Below are positions 1 to 11,791 of a stretch of DNA of 64,000 bases, piece after piece. Each line of letters starts with the position of its first letter. Positions within the stretch are counted from its first letter, which is position 1. Position numbers and translations under genes: made by a program. Origin of the DNA: Lingula anatina (Eukaryota > Brachiopoda > Lingulata > Lingulida > Lingulidae); the NCBI RefSeq assembly GCF_001039355.2, contig NW_019773570.1, positions 147,390 to 211,389 on the forward strand, given 5' to 3'. The notes beneath the pieces are model-generated. The model was not told the origin of the DNA and searched no databases. It was given only the letters and a program-made list of their open reading frames with translations.

Positions 1-163
1 TAAATATTTGATTTAATTGGGTTTCAATTTAATTATAACATTTATTGGGAGTCTAATCCCAACTATACCCAAAATCCAAAATACATGGCAATGTAAAATA
101 CAAATTAATATGAAATAGAACTGATAAAAAAATCTACCTCTGATATTTTGTCCTTGCTTTCAG

Positions 164-290
164 TAATGTACAGACAGTCTGCTGCATTTTCTACGTTGCT
201 CAAGTTTGACTTTCAAGTTGGGGTGAGTATTTGTTTTTTTTTTTTCAGCTGCGTTTGTATGTTTGGTATTGGGAAATACTCATATATGTT

Positions 291-333
<43 letters not shown>

Positions 334-2288
334 TACATAAGTAATGAGGCAAGATCTGTTAACTCAGTTTTTATCAATAATTTAGAATGTCTGTCTTTCT
401 TGATTTTTGTTAAAAAGATGCTAGACTTAGATCACACTATACTCCATGGTGAAAACTGCTCCATTAAAAAAATCTTTCTGTTAAAAAGGACAGAGTTACT
501 GATTAAAAAGTTCATGTTATATTACCTTGCTTTCCAGGTGAGTTTTGTAGTACTTGTCTTGGAGCAGGGAGTGAACCTGACCACACTGGAGATAGTCACT
601 TTAAGTGTGGGACTGCCTTTTTCATTCCTATGGCTAATTCTTGGATGGATCACGGTGAGTAAATACACTGTAGTACAATGTTTTGCTTTAAGAAATATGT
701 TGGATATTGTTGAGAACAAAATAACACAGGCATGGTTTATCTCAGACACGGGCAATATAAAAATATTGTCTTAATTATGGTGGAGGTGACCTCAGTTATC
801 CCTGCTGAATGTTGAACCTAGCCATATTTACTTTTGCCACAAAAAGTAGCTTGAAAGAGTGAATGAAACATCACAATGCAGTAGTATGCAAACAGTTTCT
901 GAAGACTGCATTGATACTGTATTTCAGATGAGGAAAGAAATTAAACCCTTGATGTGGATTTTTATTGTTCTGGGGCTAGTGGGACCAGCATATGTCATTT
1001 ACAAAATAGTAATGGTGAGAGAAAACATATTTTTAAAAATTGTATTTATTAATTCAATTAATTTTAATTTATTATTTATCTTTCTATTTATTTTTGTAGA
1101 AGCCACATATACATTCTCCCTTAAAGAAACACACATCAACATGCATACATTTAACTTTAATGATGAAGTGAATACTAATAGTGTTAATAATGTAACTTTT
1201 AAATTATTGGCCATTTAGATGTGTGTACATGTTCATGTTTTTGGGCTTTTGTGTCTGCATGTTTGGGGGGTAGGCATGTGCTTGCCAAAGTGTGGGGAGC
1301 TTACGTCTGTCACCAAATTTTGATATTAAAGCATTGTTTATTATTATTTCAGTTATTTGAAAATCTAGAGGAAGAGCAGAGTGAAAAGTTGCTGATTTAT
1401 GCAGTCATTGTTGCAGGTAGGAATCAGTATTAACTTTGCACTGAACAGCAACCAAGATAGAAGCATTATGATTTAAACACTGAAAAAGTCTGAGAAGGTT
1501 GGGTGTGGAAGATTTGGCAAATCTTGTGGAATTTTTAATAATGTAAATTATACAGTATGTGGTTTTAATGCAAGATTAGGCACAGCATTTATTTTGGTGA
1601 ACTTCTTGTTGCTTTCTTACATGGATGCAAAAGTAAAGGACATATATATATATATATCTTGTATGTCATAGAATTTCATAGCATTGAAATATGTGAATTG
1701 TAAATGTGTATAGGTCAGAAATATTGTATATTACAGGTACTCTTGAACTGTTAGTACCTGTCATCCTACTTATCCAGGCTGTGGTGGTGTACAGAAACTT
1801 TAATTATTGTATATTACAGGTGCACTGGAACTGTTAGTACATGTCATCCTACTTATCCAGGCTGTGGTGGTGTACAGAAACTTTAAGAAGGGACTCAAAG
1901 AAAGGGGTGAGATTTAATGCTTGACATTTTTAAACACCTACTACTGTACATGTTATGCTTACTTCTTGCTAGCAATTTGTCATTTGGTAGCCAATAACTG
2001 ATTTTGTTATTGTTTTATGTTACAATTTTTCAATTGATAATTTTTCTTACAATTGCATTAATATTTATTTGCTTTTCTTATAAGTCTTAATCATTTATTA
2101 TTTGACTGGTGTACATGATAAATTATTCATCACTTATTATAATAAAAGCACAAAATTAGTTTACTTTTTATTGCTTTGATTTTATTTATTATATTTTTTT
2201 ACTTAAATCTGTACATCTGATTTTCTGTTTTTCAGCATTTGACCCTACAGAACAAACTAGTTTGCTTGTGGCTGCTGGTCGCAGATAG
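164..2288 (+). CDS. Multi-pass membrane protein, 3' exons only (unrecognised family)
   Basis: Six exons join in frame: 164-222, 538-654, 928-1014, 1353-1416, 1820-1906 and 2236-2288 (stop TAG). They give 154 C-terminal residues; the 5' exons lie left of the window. All junctions are GT-AG and the phases agree. There are hydrophobic segments in exon 2 (VVLVLEQG, then FLWLILGWI), exon 3 (WIFIVLGLVGPAYVIYKIV), and across the exon 4/5 junction (LIYAVIVAG, then ELLVHVILLIQAVVVY). At least three to four membrane passes are therefore likely. A basic stretch (YRNFKKGLKER) and a short polar tail ending EQTSLLVAAGRR follow. EQTSLL fits the [DE]xxxL[LI] sorting signal, so delivery to lysosome or endosome is an inference. 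I do not recognise the family. Seen: splice structure and hydrophobicity. Inferred: location in the cell. Confidence 0.75.
288..335. repeat. (TTTA)n microsatellite
   Basis: About a dozen TTTA units lie in the first visible intron of the membrane-protein gene. Confidence 0.95.
1720..1885 (+). repeat. 83-bp tandem duplication of splice acceptor plus exon 5' part
   Basis: The acceptor TATTGTATATTACAG and most of the following exon occur twice, with exon starts at 1737 and 1820. The copies differ at only a few bases. The first copy stops before the exon's 3' part and has no donor of its own. The second is complete and ends at a GTGAGA donor after 1906. Because the unit is 83 bp, use of the upstream acceptor shifts the frame and meets a TAG within the second copy. 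Confidence 0.85.
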
Positions 2289-4830
2289 ACCCCATTTATA
2301 CAATGCAGGACCCGTCTTCTCAGATATTGTAATGGGTAATGTAATTTGTATGGAGGTTGTACAGCAGATCTTTGACAGTATGTTTGCATGGAATGGCAGG
2401 GATGGTAATCATATGCCATGACAGGTCCTCAGCAGGTCCTCAGCAGCATTATCTTTTAGATGGTGTTTTTTCGGTGAAAGTCATCATCATGAGGATGCAT
2501 TTTAATAGAGTTTTAGATATTTCTTCATGAGTTTTGATCTGTCATCAGACGTGAATCTGCTTGTTGCTGTTTCTGTACATTTGTGTAACAACTGCTGCAA
2601 AGAATGCAAACAGAGAAGCAAGAATCAGCAGAACAAGACCAGTATGCAAGTATTATTACGAGAACAAAGCTGTTTTTAATGCCTTATTATGATATTAATA
2701 TCTGTCATCAATGTTTTCGTTTTTAATATAACATGATTCTCAATCACCAGTAAGAGTGTTGGTTTTGAAACAGAGTGGTCACTGAATTTCTGGTACCATC
2801 TTGTTACCTGTGAATCATAAGAAGTCTATGATTCTGTAGGGCACTTATGGTTCTCTTAGTCCCTGACAGTAAAACCAGTGCACCTGTCTGAAAAATTTTA
2901 TGATATTTTATATAAGCATTAATGCCAATACTACCCCAGATGTGGTAATACATTTATTGATAAAAAAAGGTGTAGAATTGTATATGTTGGTGTCTGTGTG
3001 TGTATTCCAGACGGTTTGTTTCTCTCTTCTTGTTCATTTGTTGTGATGCTTGGCTTTTATCCTACAGTGTGTGTATACATGTACGGAATATATATTTTTT
3101 TTCATGTATCATGACGTAACCATTAATGCATATGTCTTTAGCCTATTTTACATTAATTATGAACTTAAGCAAGATTGCATATATGATACTAATTAGCTTG
3201 CCATACTTTTGTCAATTATTAATTCTTCACCAGTGTCAAAACCGTGCGGGCAGCTAAATGTATTTTATGACACGGGGAGTCGTCAGAATAACCATTTTGT
3301 GTCTTGGCGTGTACGTATTAGCTATTGTTGTAATTTGTCTCATTACCAGATATAGTGCATTTGTGATTATATAAAGGGCAGTTGTATTCGCATAAAAAAT
3401 GGCTCTATGGAATTGTGATTAGTCAGTATGTCAGCTTTTACACATTAGGTGGCTTACTAGCAACAGCATATTTACAATCGCTTGCCATTGTTTTATCCTT
3501 TTGAGCACAAAGTATATATTTTTATATGTAATTAGTGATTTGGTAGCGATTGTATAACGAATGGCCAAATACATGTGCGCGCCATGCATTCAGCATTTTT
3601 ATTAAACATTGTCTTTGGTGCCCTCTTTTGAGTATTTTGCAATTTGTTCCAGTATATCGATGTGCGTTTAGGTTTCAGACTTAAAGCTGTGAGAAATTAC
3701 TCCTTTGCCAGATTAAGCATAGCGACGAAGTTGGCCGGACAAGCTTAATATTTTTTCTTGATAAGCGCCCTTTTTTTCTTAGAACGCGCGATTTGCTTAC
3801 CCTGAGAGGATTTTATTGTCAAACCTACGATGTCATTTTAAATAAATTTGTATTTTCTGTTACTTTTCAGTGTTTAGAGTTATTTTTAAAGTCGAACGTC
3901 TCAAGTTGTGACTATTGTCAGTAAACGGGTTGAACATCATCGTTTTCTGAACGGATTGAGTGATATTGGAGAAAATAACAGCATTGAGAGAAGTATTTTG
4001 GTATCATGTGTGTTGTTTTCCTTTGAATTAATATATCTGGACACGGAACTAGAAAATTAGGCAGAGATCAACGTAAGACTTCACATTAAAAAAACAGAGG
4101 GATATAGAATAACTTTCAAGTAAATAAACTATATCAAGTGAAATACAAGCATACAAAGATCGCAGATTTTGTTGAAAATATTCGTTTATTATTATTTTTA
4201 TTTATTTATTTTTATTTATTAGTTTTTTTATGTAAAATTACTTTACAATGTTTGGTCTGTAGTATTTGCACAATTAAGCGAGGAATTATGGAAATGATCT
4301 TGAATTAAAAATGCATTTCTGACTCGATTTTAAAGTTTATCGTCACTACATATATTTATCTATAAACAAAACACCACATTTACACTATATTTATGCATGG
4401 AGGCTAAAGACCCCATATAAGACTTCACTGCTGTTGCTTTCAAAGCTAGGACCTTGTGCGAAAGTTGACCACTGGGCCCAGCTGAGGTCAAAGGGGGTTA
4501 AGCCACTGGTCACAGGAACTACCAAAAATAACCGGCTGATATGTCCTTATTGCTCGTTACACGGGATCTTAAACAGAAATTTTATGCGCCGAGAAAACTG
4601 CACTCAGCACATTCATGTAATTGGGAACCTCAAAAAATCATCATCTAATTTTGTTTCGTTTCTTACATCCCCGATCACTATTCGAAGAAATCGCGGCCAC
4701 AGTAGATGGACTGCCATGTACTTTCTACTGAAATGCCGTTTCTAGCGGCTCATAAACAGCATAGAATTTTGTGGCCTAAGTACGTCTTTGTCAAGGAGTG
4801 TTGCCGCATCACGATTTTCTTTGTCTTCAA
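2289..4830. other. Intergenic: 3' flank of membrane gene and upstream region of peptide gene A
   Basis: No convincing exon is seen. Reading frames near 4434-4745 start at non-ATG codons, match nothing I know and sit directly upstream of a TATA box, so I treat them as chance. The sequence is AT-rich and otherwise featureless. Confidence 0.6.
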
Positions 4831-4831
4831 G

Positions 4832-4839
4832 TATAAAAA
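4832..4839 (+). promoter_or_regulatory. TATA box of secreted peptide gene A
   Basis: TATAAAAA lies about 30 bp upstream of a short putative non-coding exon (about 4862-4890) that ends AAAG before the donor GTAAGT. The two related genes have the same layout of TATA box, short 5'UTR exon and AAG/GTAAG donor, which supports the call. Confidence 0.65.
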
Positions 4840-4891
4840 TCTGCCGGCCGCCAGCACTCCCCGACATTGTCCTGTTGACGCCTTTGAAAGG

Positions 4892-4978
4892 TAAGTCTCG
4901 TACTTCGCCAGTTATCCTCGTCTAAGTATCGTACTGCGCCAGTTATAGCCGTCTAAGTATTATACTGCGCCAGTCGTT
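4892..4978 (+). repeat. 31-bp tandem repeat beginning at the 5'UTR donor of gene A
   Basis: About 2.7 copies of a unit with core TCTAAGTATCGTACTGCGCC lie head to tail. The first copy contains the splice donor itself (GTAAGTCTCGTAC). The later copies read TCTAAGTAT, without the GT. Confidence 0.8.
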
Positions 4979-5682
4979 GTTTTCATGCACTGGGTTCTGA
5001 TTTTGTTGCCTTCAAGCTGTTTTAATTGAAATCAATACTAGAAAGTCCAAATTAAAATTGAAAGGGGTCAGCGCTGATTCCATGTAAGGCGATGGACACT
5101 GCTTTTCCGCTATTCCATCGAAAGTTATTAATGTTGGCGGCTGTCCGTTAAAATTACTGTTACGTGTATAAACGTGGACGAAACACTTATCGGGTTTGGT
5201 TCGGACACGTGTTAAATCAAAGTAGAAGTGTCACCATCAGACCACAGATTTAATTAAAGGTAGATTAATTGACAAGGCAAGACGGGAACTTTTAGAATTC
5301 CGGTTGTCTGTTATCGCGTTGTAGTTGTTATACCGCATCTTTGCCTGTTTTTTTCCTGATGAACCGAGCTAAGGTATTATGGAGAGAGAGAGATAGGGAG
5401 AGAGAGAAAACATTAACACTAGTTTTAGTCTGAATCTAAGTTTTTATATTCGCTATAACATATATTTAGACTTTGTTTTTTATTCTAGCCAATGTTGTGG
5501 AAATAACAGAACTTATTATATTAATGTTTTCCTCACACACTGTTAAGAGAATTATCTAATTCATTAAATGCTGGCACTCCAACAGTTTCAACAAATTATA
5601 AGACAAGCATTAGGCATTAAGCTTAAGATTTTTAGCAGCAACGACTGAAAAATGGACGCTTTTCTTTTCCCTTCAGCACATC

Positions 5683-6514
5683 ATGAAATTCCTGCTTGCT
5701 GCCCTTGTTCTCTGCGTGGCCGTTTCATGGGCCAGCGCCAAAGCTGTGGACGCCCACGAGAGGATAAGTACGTTTGTTATTCGTTACTCACTCTAAGCAT
5801 TCTGCAGTATCTATTTTATTCATTTTATTATATTTCTTTTTTAAAAAATGTTGTCTCTGTGTGTACATGGTTTTTCGTGGTCTTCCGTATTGTGCGAAGG
5901 GCTCCCTTTCTCCTTTATACTTCATTCATTTACTTTATTCAATTTCTAATCGCAAGATCCTCTAGGGCCAATTGATTCTCCGCATGCGATATGCATGTAT
6001 GAGAAACGTTTTCTGTGACTTTTGACTAATTAATTTGGTAATTAAGTAATTGAGTAAATAATTTGGGAACTGAAGTATAATTAAAATAGATCTGAAGCAA
6101 TTTTCCTATTGACTTTATTTAAGATGTTTTTTTTTCTTCTGAAAATTCTTCATATTGAATATTCACTGCCCTGGGGTGATTCCGCTTGATACCCAGTTAC
6201 ATTTAATTTCAGTGCGCACCCTGATGGAAGACGAAGAATTCAAGAGAGGCTTCACCGACACAGTTTGCAGTGGCCTGGAAACCGTCATCAACAGCTACGC
6301 CGCCGATATCCTCAGCGTCGGGTGCAGCGCTGGGCTCACTAAGGAGTTCCTCTGCGGGAAAGTGGCGTCCACCATCGGCGGTTGGTTCACCCTCGCCACC
6401 GAGTCAGCTTGCAACGTCCTGATGGGGCAGTCTTTCATGCAGACAGCCATCGCGGCCCTTAAGCAGACGTGTGCCTCGGGAGCTGGCGCCCTTAACAATG
6501 TCGACATTTGTTAA
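5683..6514 (+). CDS. Secreted six-cysteine protein, copy A (unknown family)
   Basis: Coding exons 5683-5767 (28 codons + 1 nt) and 6213-6514 (stop TAA) join as A|TG to give 128 residues. The coding exon begins at 5677 after TTCAG, and an untranslated exon near 4862-4890 precedes it. Residues 1-19 are a signal peptide (MKFLLAALVLCVAVSWASA, cleavage expected after ASA). The mature part is rich in predicted helix, carries LMEDEEFKRG near its start and a GGWF motif, and has six cysteines at 47, 66, 76, 95, 115 and 128. Copies B and C have the same length and spacing but differ at many other residues, so the cysteine frame is under selection. The exons are GC-rich against an AT-rich background, which suggests codon bias and strong expression. 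I do not recognise the family. A role as effector, antimicrobial or matrix protein is only a guess. Confidence 0.85.
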
Positions 6515-7860
6515 ATTTGTTGATTTTGGTAACATTCAAGTGCTGACATTGTTTTCTCTGAAACATTCCTGTATTGAGATTTTGAATGGTTCTGAATGTT
6601 GCTACCGGTGCTAGAAAATTTTGTAATGCACGTAGAAGATATTTCATATATCTCTGGGATAAAGATCTCCTATTTGTGTACAGATACATGTACACAAAAT
6701 GAAATATCTTAACACATATAAAAGTTGTTTTGTTATGTTATATAAGATTTTATCATGACGAATATAACGATGTAACGTGCAATCTGCATGAAATTCGAAA
6801 TGATTAGTCATATACCAGCATATATTCGCACGTTAATCTGAAGACCTGGTATTTTCAAAAGTAAAAGAAAGTCACTCAGGTTAACAAGAGCCCTATTCAT
6901 AAATCAAACAACAAAACCCCTCGTCGCGCGTGTGGTACACATATTTTACTTTACCACGTCACAGAGATATTTATTCTATTACTTATTCACATATATTTCT
7001 CTGGCTAAATTTGTGCACGCGTGCAATGTTTCTAGCGATGGTTTTTATGCAGAATTTTGGAAAGGACGTCAGCAACCAGCAGTTGCCTGGTAGAGACTAT
7101 ATTTACTGCATTTATACTGGATTTCCCAGGTCCCAATCCCTGGATTACGCGTGGCTTCTTAAGTCTGATTACAGGGGTATTGTGATAATCCGCAATGGAC
7201 ATGATGTCTGACCATCCCTTTAACAGGTGTCTGTCACCCATAAGCTTCTTCACAAGCTGACTAAATAAGTTGGATACTGGCAGATGTCACTCAATTTCCA
7301 GATTACGTTGGAAAAATTTGGTCGGTTGTTCTACCTAAAAGAGTCACGGTCCAAATTAAGGTGATCCGGTTGTGAACATGTCTTATGGTGACAGCTAGGG
7401 TTTTCCTTGCTTCTGCGCTGTAAGATTGCTATGCCACGTAGTGGTGAGATTTCAAACTAATTAAGGTTGCAGACATGCGTGTCAACCTGATGTACTTTTT
7501 ACAGTATGAATAAAGTAACGACCTTTAAGAGATCCAGCCATTTCCAAAAACTTCAAGCTAGCTTACTGGAGATAGGCCTTCAAATTTAAAATTGCAAACA
7601 CATTTAGCCAGTTTCCACAACTGACCTGTTGGCTATTTGAGACGACTCACCCCTGGTATTCTGTCGAGAAATACACTGCATTATATTGTAAAATGAAAAA
7701 AAGGAAATTCGCAAAGTTTTTTTTTAAATAAAACGCACTTCGATCAATAAGAAAAAAAATTAAAGGCCTAACACAAATACTATAAACCGCAACACTTTTT
7801 ATATAAATATAAGTTTATTAAAATGTAAACAATATAATCTTTAGTATTATAAAGAGTCTA
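6515..7860. other. Intergenic between peptide genes A and B
   Basis: This holds the 3' flanks of the convergent genes A (+) and B (-). Reading frames are short and unlike any protein I know. Nothing else is seen. Confidence 0.6.
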
Positions 7861-7901
7861 CCCGTAAAATTGCAAAATCAACAAAATGCTCAACACATTG
7901 T

Positions 7902-8615
7902 TTAACAGATGTCGATGTTGCCGAGACTGGTGGCACCGGAGTGGCACTGGTTCTCCAGAGACTTGAGGGCGTTGGCGACGAAAGACTGGTCCAACAACAC
8001 ACCGCAGGCCAACTTGGCTGGGGTAGAGAACCAACCGCCGATGAAAGAGACCACCTTGTCGCAAAGGAAGTCCTTGCTGAGACCCGTGCTGCAGCCGGCG
8101 TTCAAGATGTCGGCACCGTAGTTGGAGAGAACACTTTCCAGAGCGTTGCACACGGTATCGGTGATGCCTCTCTTGAATTCCTCATCCTCCATCAGGGTGC
8201 GGACTGAAACAAGTTAAATGATAAAACGATGAATAAATGTCCTATGCACATATCGTCAACTTGAAATTCTTTTATAGATTTCCATGTTGTTTCCTTTAGG
8301 GTTAAATGTCTTTGGCAGAAGTTTGGCTTAAATTAAATACGACACACCGGTCATACTCCATTTTAAATAGCGGTGTTTACCTACAAAGTAATTGAATCTT
8401 AATTTCCATTTTGATAGGTTATATCAAGATTTGTCGTTTACCTTACGAAAACGAATTCAATATTTCATTTTACGTTTAGTCAGTACAAGAAATGAACATA
8501 GAAGAACCTATCTTAATTTGGACAACTTACTCATTCTTTCGCGAGCGTCCAGAGCTTTGGCGTTGGCCATGGACATGACCACGCAGACAACAGCGGCAGC
8601 GATCAAGAATTTCAT
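7902..8615 (-). CDS. Secreted six-cysteine protein, copy B (unknown family)
   Basis: On the minus strand, coding exons 8615-8531 and 8203-7902 (stop TAA) join as A|TC to give 128 residues. The exon's 5' edge is at 8621 after a CAG acceptor. The signal peptide is MKFLIAAAVVCVVMSMANA; mature cysteines are at 47, 66, 76, 95, 115 and 128. The predicted protein is identical to copy C at all positions. The nucleotide differences I saw in the coding exons are synonymous, for example GAA/GAG in the first coding exon. The non-coding first exon ends at 8968 (AAG/GTAAGG), with a TATA box at 9031-9024. The gene lies head to head with copy C. Gene conversion or a recent duplication would explain the identity. 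Confidence 0.9.
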
Positions 8616-9023
8616 GATGAACTGGAACCAAATAGAAACATTTCAGATACCGCAACGCTCTTTCTTGTCGAAATTTATTACCAAATTTAAAGAAGAAAAA
8701 GAGAAAAACATGCCACTCGGTCGAGTACGTAGAACAATAGAAGTTGCCAGTTGATAATAAATATATTGACAAATATTAAAGTGCATTGCGTCGAGACCGA
8801 GTTGAATAGCTTGCTATTTTATGATAAAGGTCCAATCTTTCACAGCCATGTAGGCCTACATGTATCTAAAAACGGAGCCTTTGACTGCAAGCACAGCGCG
8901 TTTCACAATTATCAGAGAATATCTTAAGTTTAAATCTGCCCCTCTTTGAGTAAATGAACACCCTTACCTTGCGTTGGAACTCGATGTCAGATCAAAGTGA
9001 TGCTGCAGACAGCCTCGTGGCTG

Positions 9024-9031
9024 CTTTTATA
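9024..9031 (-). promoter_or_regulatory. TATA box of secreted peptide gene B
   Basis: Minus-strand TATAAAAG followed by CAGCC, about 30 bp upstream of the untranslated exon that ends at 8968. It is mirrored exactly at gene C. Confidence 0.75.
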
Positions 9032-9870
9032 CAGGAACTGTTTCGTAGCCTCGTGTCAAACAATCACTCCTGAACACGCCGAGTTACGGCACATAAACCA
9101 CCCTGGGTCCAGGATAAATGAATTTTACATAATAGTGCGAAATGGCTCTACTAAGTTCAATAACAGGATCAATCCAGTTTTCTGTAAGTCGTTAAGTATA
9201 GAATATGAATCAAACCAAAATTCTTCTTGGCAAATATTTTTTTTTTCAAAAAAGATGAAAGTTGTGACTGCTTAGCTATCGTAACATACCGGTACACTGT
9301 GTAGAGTAATGGCTAAAATGCTAGCGCTGTTAAAAAGGGAACACAGAAACATGTTCTCTGAATATTCTTTTTTAAAAAAACGTAACAGAATGTTACTGTA
9401 TTCCAACAAACTCTTTCAAAACGGGGAGCGAAGTGTTTCTGCTACGTCTTCATTATATTTGTCATCCTATGTATATTTATAAATGGATAAAATAGCAGAT
9501 TGCCCACAGTATTTATTAATGCATACATTTAACGGCCTTAAATTGTCATATCTTTAAAGATAATTCTGTTTAAGCTACTCAAAATAATACACCATATTTA
9601 TAATATTATAATATATAATATATATGCTAATAATACACTAAACAACACACGGAATGTACTCACAAGGAGATAATTAAATGTAGGTAACCTTTATTAACTA
9701 CCCCCCTGACATCAATTAATATTAGCATATGCACCATTTACTTTGTTCGCCTTTACTAGGTACAGGTATGTCTTTACTTCTTCTAAGAAAAAGGTCCCCG
9801 TGTCATTTTCAGTGCTATTACGTAAATAATTGGGTCAACACGAGGTACTGTTTAGGGTACGAGGACACCC

Positions 9871-10019
9871 GGGCTCCGTATCTCGAAAGGTTCGCTATGT
9901 TGCGCACGAGCGTTAGTGTCTCGATTCCATAACCGATTCTATTTCGAGATAAAGGGGCCATGGAATCGAGATACTTGCGCACGTGCGCAACATAGCGAAC
10001 CTTTCGAGATACGGAGCCC
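9871..10019. repeat. 60-bp-arm foldback in the spacer between peptide genes B and C
   Basis: The left arm 9871-9930 starts GGGCTCCGTATCTCGAAAGG. The right arm 9960-10019 ends with its reverse complement. The loop is 29 bp. The outer 35-40 bp pair almost perfectly and the inner part has a few mismatches. The arms are much more GC-rich than their surroundings. Confidence 0.9.
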
Positions 10020-10635
10020 TGGTCAGCGGGAAATAAACCGCTTACTGACCAAGGTCAAAGGTGTTACTGTGCCTGTCACATGTGTTCTATCACAGCTGTC
10101 TTGCGTTTCAGTTGTTAGTTTATTTACTAACATGCAAAACAACTAATATGTTGGCATCACGAAGGCCAAGAAACAGGGAAGTTGTCAAATAAGCAATCGT
10201 CGGCATAAAAAACAAAGAGCAATCAGAAACATGTAAAGGTGCACATGTATACTGTGGAAGAATTAGATTAGATCCAAGATGCAGGTTCATTAACAGCACA
10301 GTATCGGAGCACTATGCTTAATGTTACATGAATGAGTGAAACTGAAAATTTAAATAGTAGCTCATTTTATTATTAGTATTTATTTTCCACGTTATTCAAC
10401 AGAAGCGAGTTTATAATTTAAGCAGTTTACACCAGAAAATGTTTTGACACTTTGATCCTGAGAGAATACCAAGCCATATGTCACGCTCATTACACTTTAT
10501 TACTTAATTCTACCTTCTCAGAAGAAGTCAAAATTATGTAAAATCCATTTATCCTGGGCCCAAAGTGGGCTTATGTGTCGTAATTCGGCGTGTTTAGGAG
10601 TGATTGTTTGACACGAGACCTCTGGGCAAGTGGTG

Positions 10636-10643
10636 TATAAAAG
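10636..10643 (+). promoter_or_regulatory. TATA box of secreted peptide gene C
   Basis: TATAAAAG followed by CAGCC. A short untranslated exon (about 10667-10699) then ends ACAAG before donor GTAAGG. It mirrors the promoter of gene B. Confidence 0.8.
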
Positions 10644-11088
10644 CAGCCAAGAGGATGATTTCTGCATCACCTTGATCTGACATCGAGTCCCGACACAAGG
10701 TAAGGGTGTTCATTTACTTCAAGGGGTGCAGGTTTAAGTTAAAGATATTCGCTGATAAATGTGAAACGCGCTGGACTCGCAGTCAAAGGCTCCGTTTTTA
10801 GATATCTGTTGCTTGAGCCGTCGATTTATAGTAGTACATGGCTGTGAAAGATTGGACCTTCGTAATAAAATAACAAGTTATTCAGCTTGCTCTCGCCTCA
10901 ATGCACTTAAATATTTGTCAATATATTTATTTTCAAGGTAATTTTTCTATTGTTCCACGTGATCGACCGAGCAGCAGTTTTTTCTTTCTTTTTCTTCTTC
11001 TTCTCTCAATTTGCTAATATTCCTTAATCAATTCGTCAAGAAAGAGCGTTGCGGTATCTAAAATCTTTATCTTTGATTCCAGTTCATC

Positions 11089-11791
11089 ATGAAATTCTTG
11101 ATTGCTGCCGCTGTTGTCTGCGTGGTCATGTCCATGGCCAACGCCAAAGCTCTGGACGCTCGCGAGAGAATGAGTAAGTTGTCCAAATTAAGTTTTTCTA
11201 TTTATTGAACGGATAAAACGTCAAATGAAATATTGAATTCGTTTTCGTAAGGTAAACGACAAAACTTGATGTAGCCTATCAAAATGGACATTAAGATTCA
11301 ATTACTTTGTAGGTAAACACCGCTATTTAAAATGGCGCGTGACAGGTGTGTCATATTGAATTTAAGCCAAACTTCTACCAAAGACATTTAACCCTTAAGA
11401 TAACAACATGGAAATCTATAAAAGAATTTCAAGTTGATAATATGTGCATTGGACATTTATTCATCGTTTTATCATTTAACTTGTTTCAGTCCGCACCCTG
11501 ATGGAGGATGAGGAATTCAAGAGAGGTATCACCGATACCGTGTGCAACGCTCTGGAAAGTGTTCTCTCCAACTACGGTGCCGACATCTTGAACGCCGGCT
11601 GCAGCACGGGTCTCAGCAAGGACTTCCTTTGCGACAAGGTGGTCTCTTTCATCGGCGGTTGGTTCTCTACCCCAGCCAAGTTGGCCTGCGGTGTGTTGTT
11701 GGACCAGTCTTTCGTCGCCAACGCCCTCAAGTCTCTGGAGAACCAGTGCCACTCCGGTGCCACCAGTCTCGGCAACATCGACATCTGTTGA
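11089..11791 (+). CDS. Secreted six-cysteine protein, copy C (unknown family)
   Basis: Coding exons 11089-11173 and 11490-11791 (stop TGA) encode 128 residues: a 19-residue signal peptide, then a mature chain with cysteines at 47, 66, 76, 95, 115 and 128 (gaps 18, 9, 18, 19, 12). The exon begins at 11083 after TTCCAG, and the start ATG follows TTCATC, as in copy B. The stop differs from copy B (TGA against TAA), so the two genes are not a simple assembly mirror. The second exon is GC-rich enough that other frames and the opposite strand also stay open; those frames lack the signal peptide and cysteine pattern, so I leave them out. Likely secreted; function unknown. Confidence 0.9.

Noticed and set aside
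4434-4894. Two frames upstream of peptide gene A
   Set aside because: Overlapping, without splice or family support, and they run through the TATA box and 5'UTR exon of gene A.
7858-8207. Long open frames in other frames and on the opposite strand of peptide gene B (and likewise of gene C at 11486-11805)
   Set aside because: They lack a signal peptide or known motif and exist because the exon is GC-rich; the six-cysteine frame with matching splice phase explains the region.
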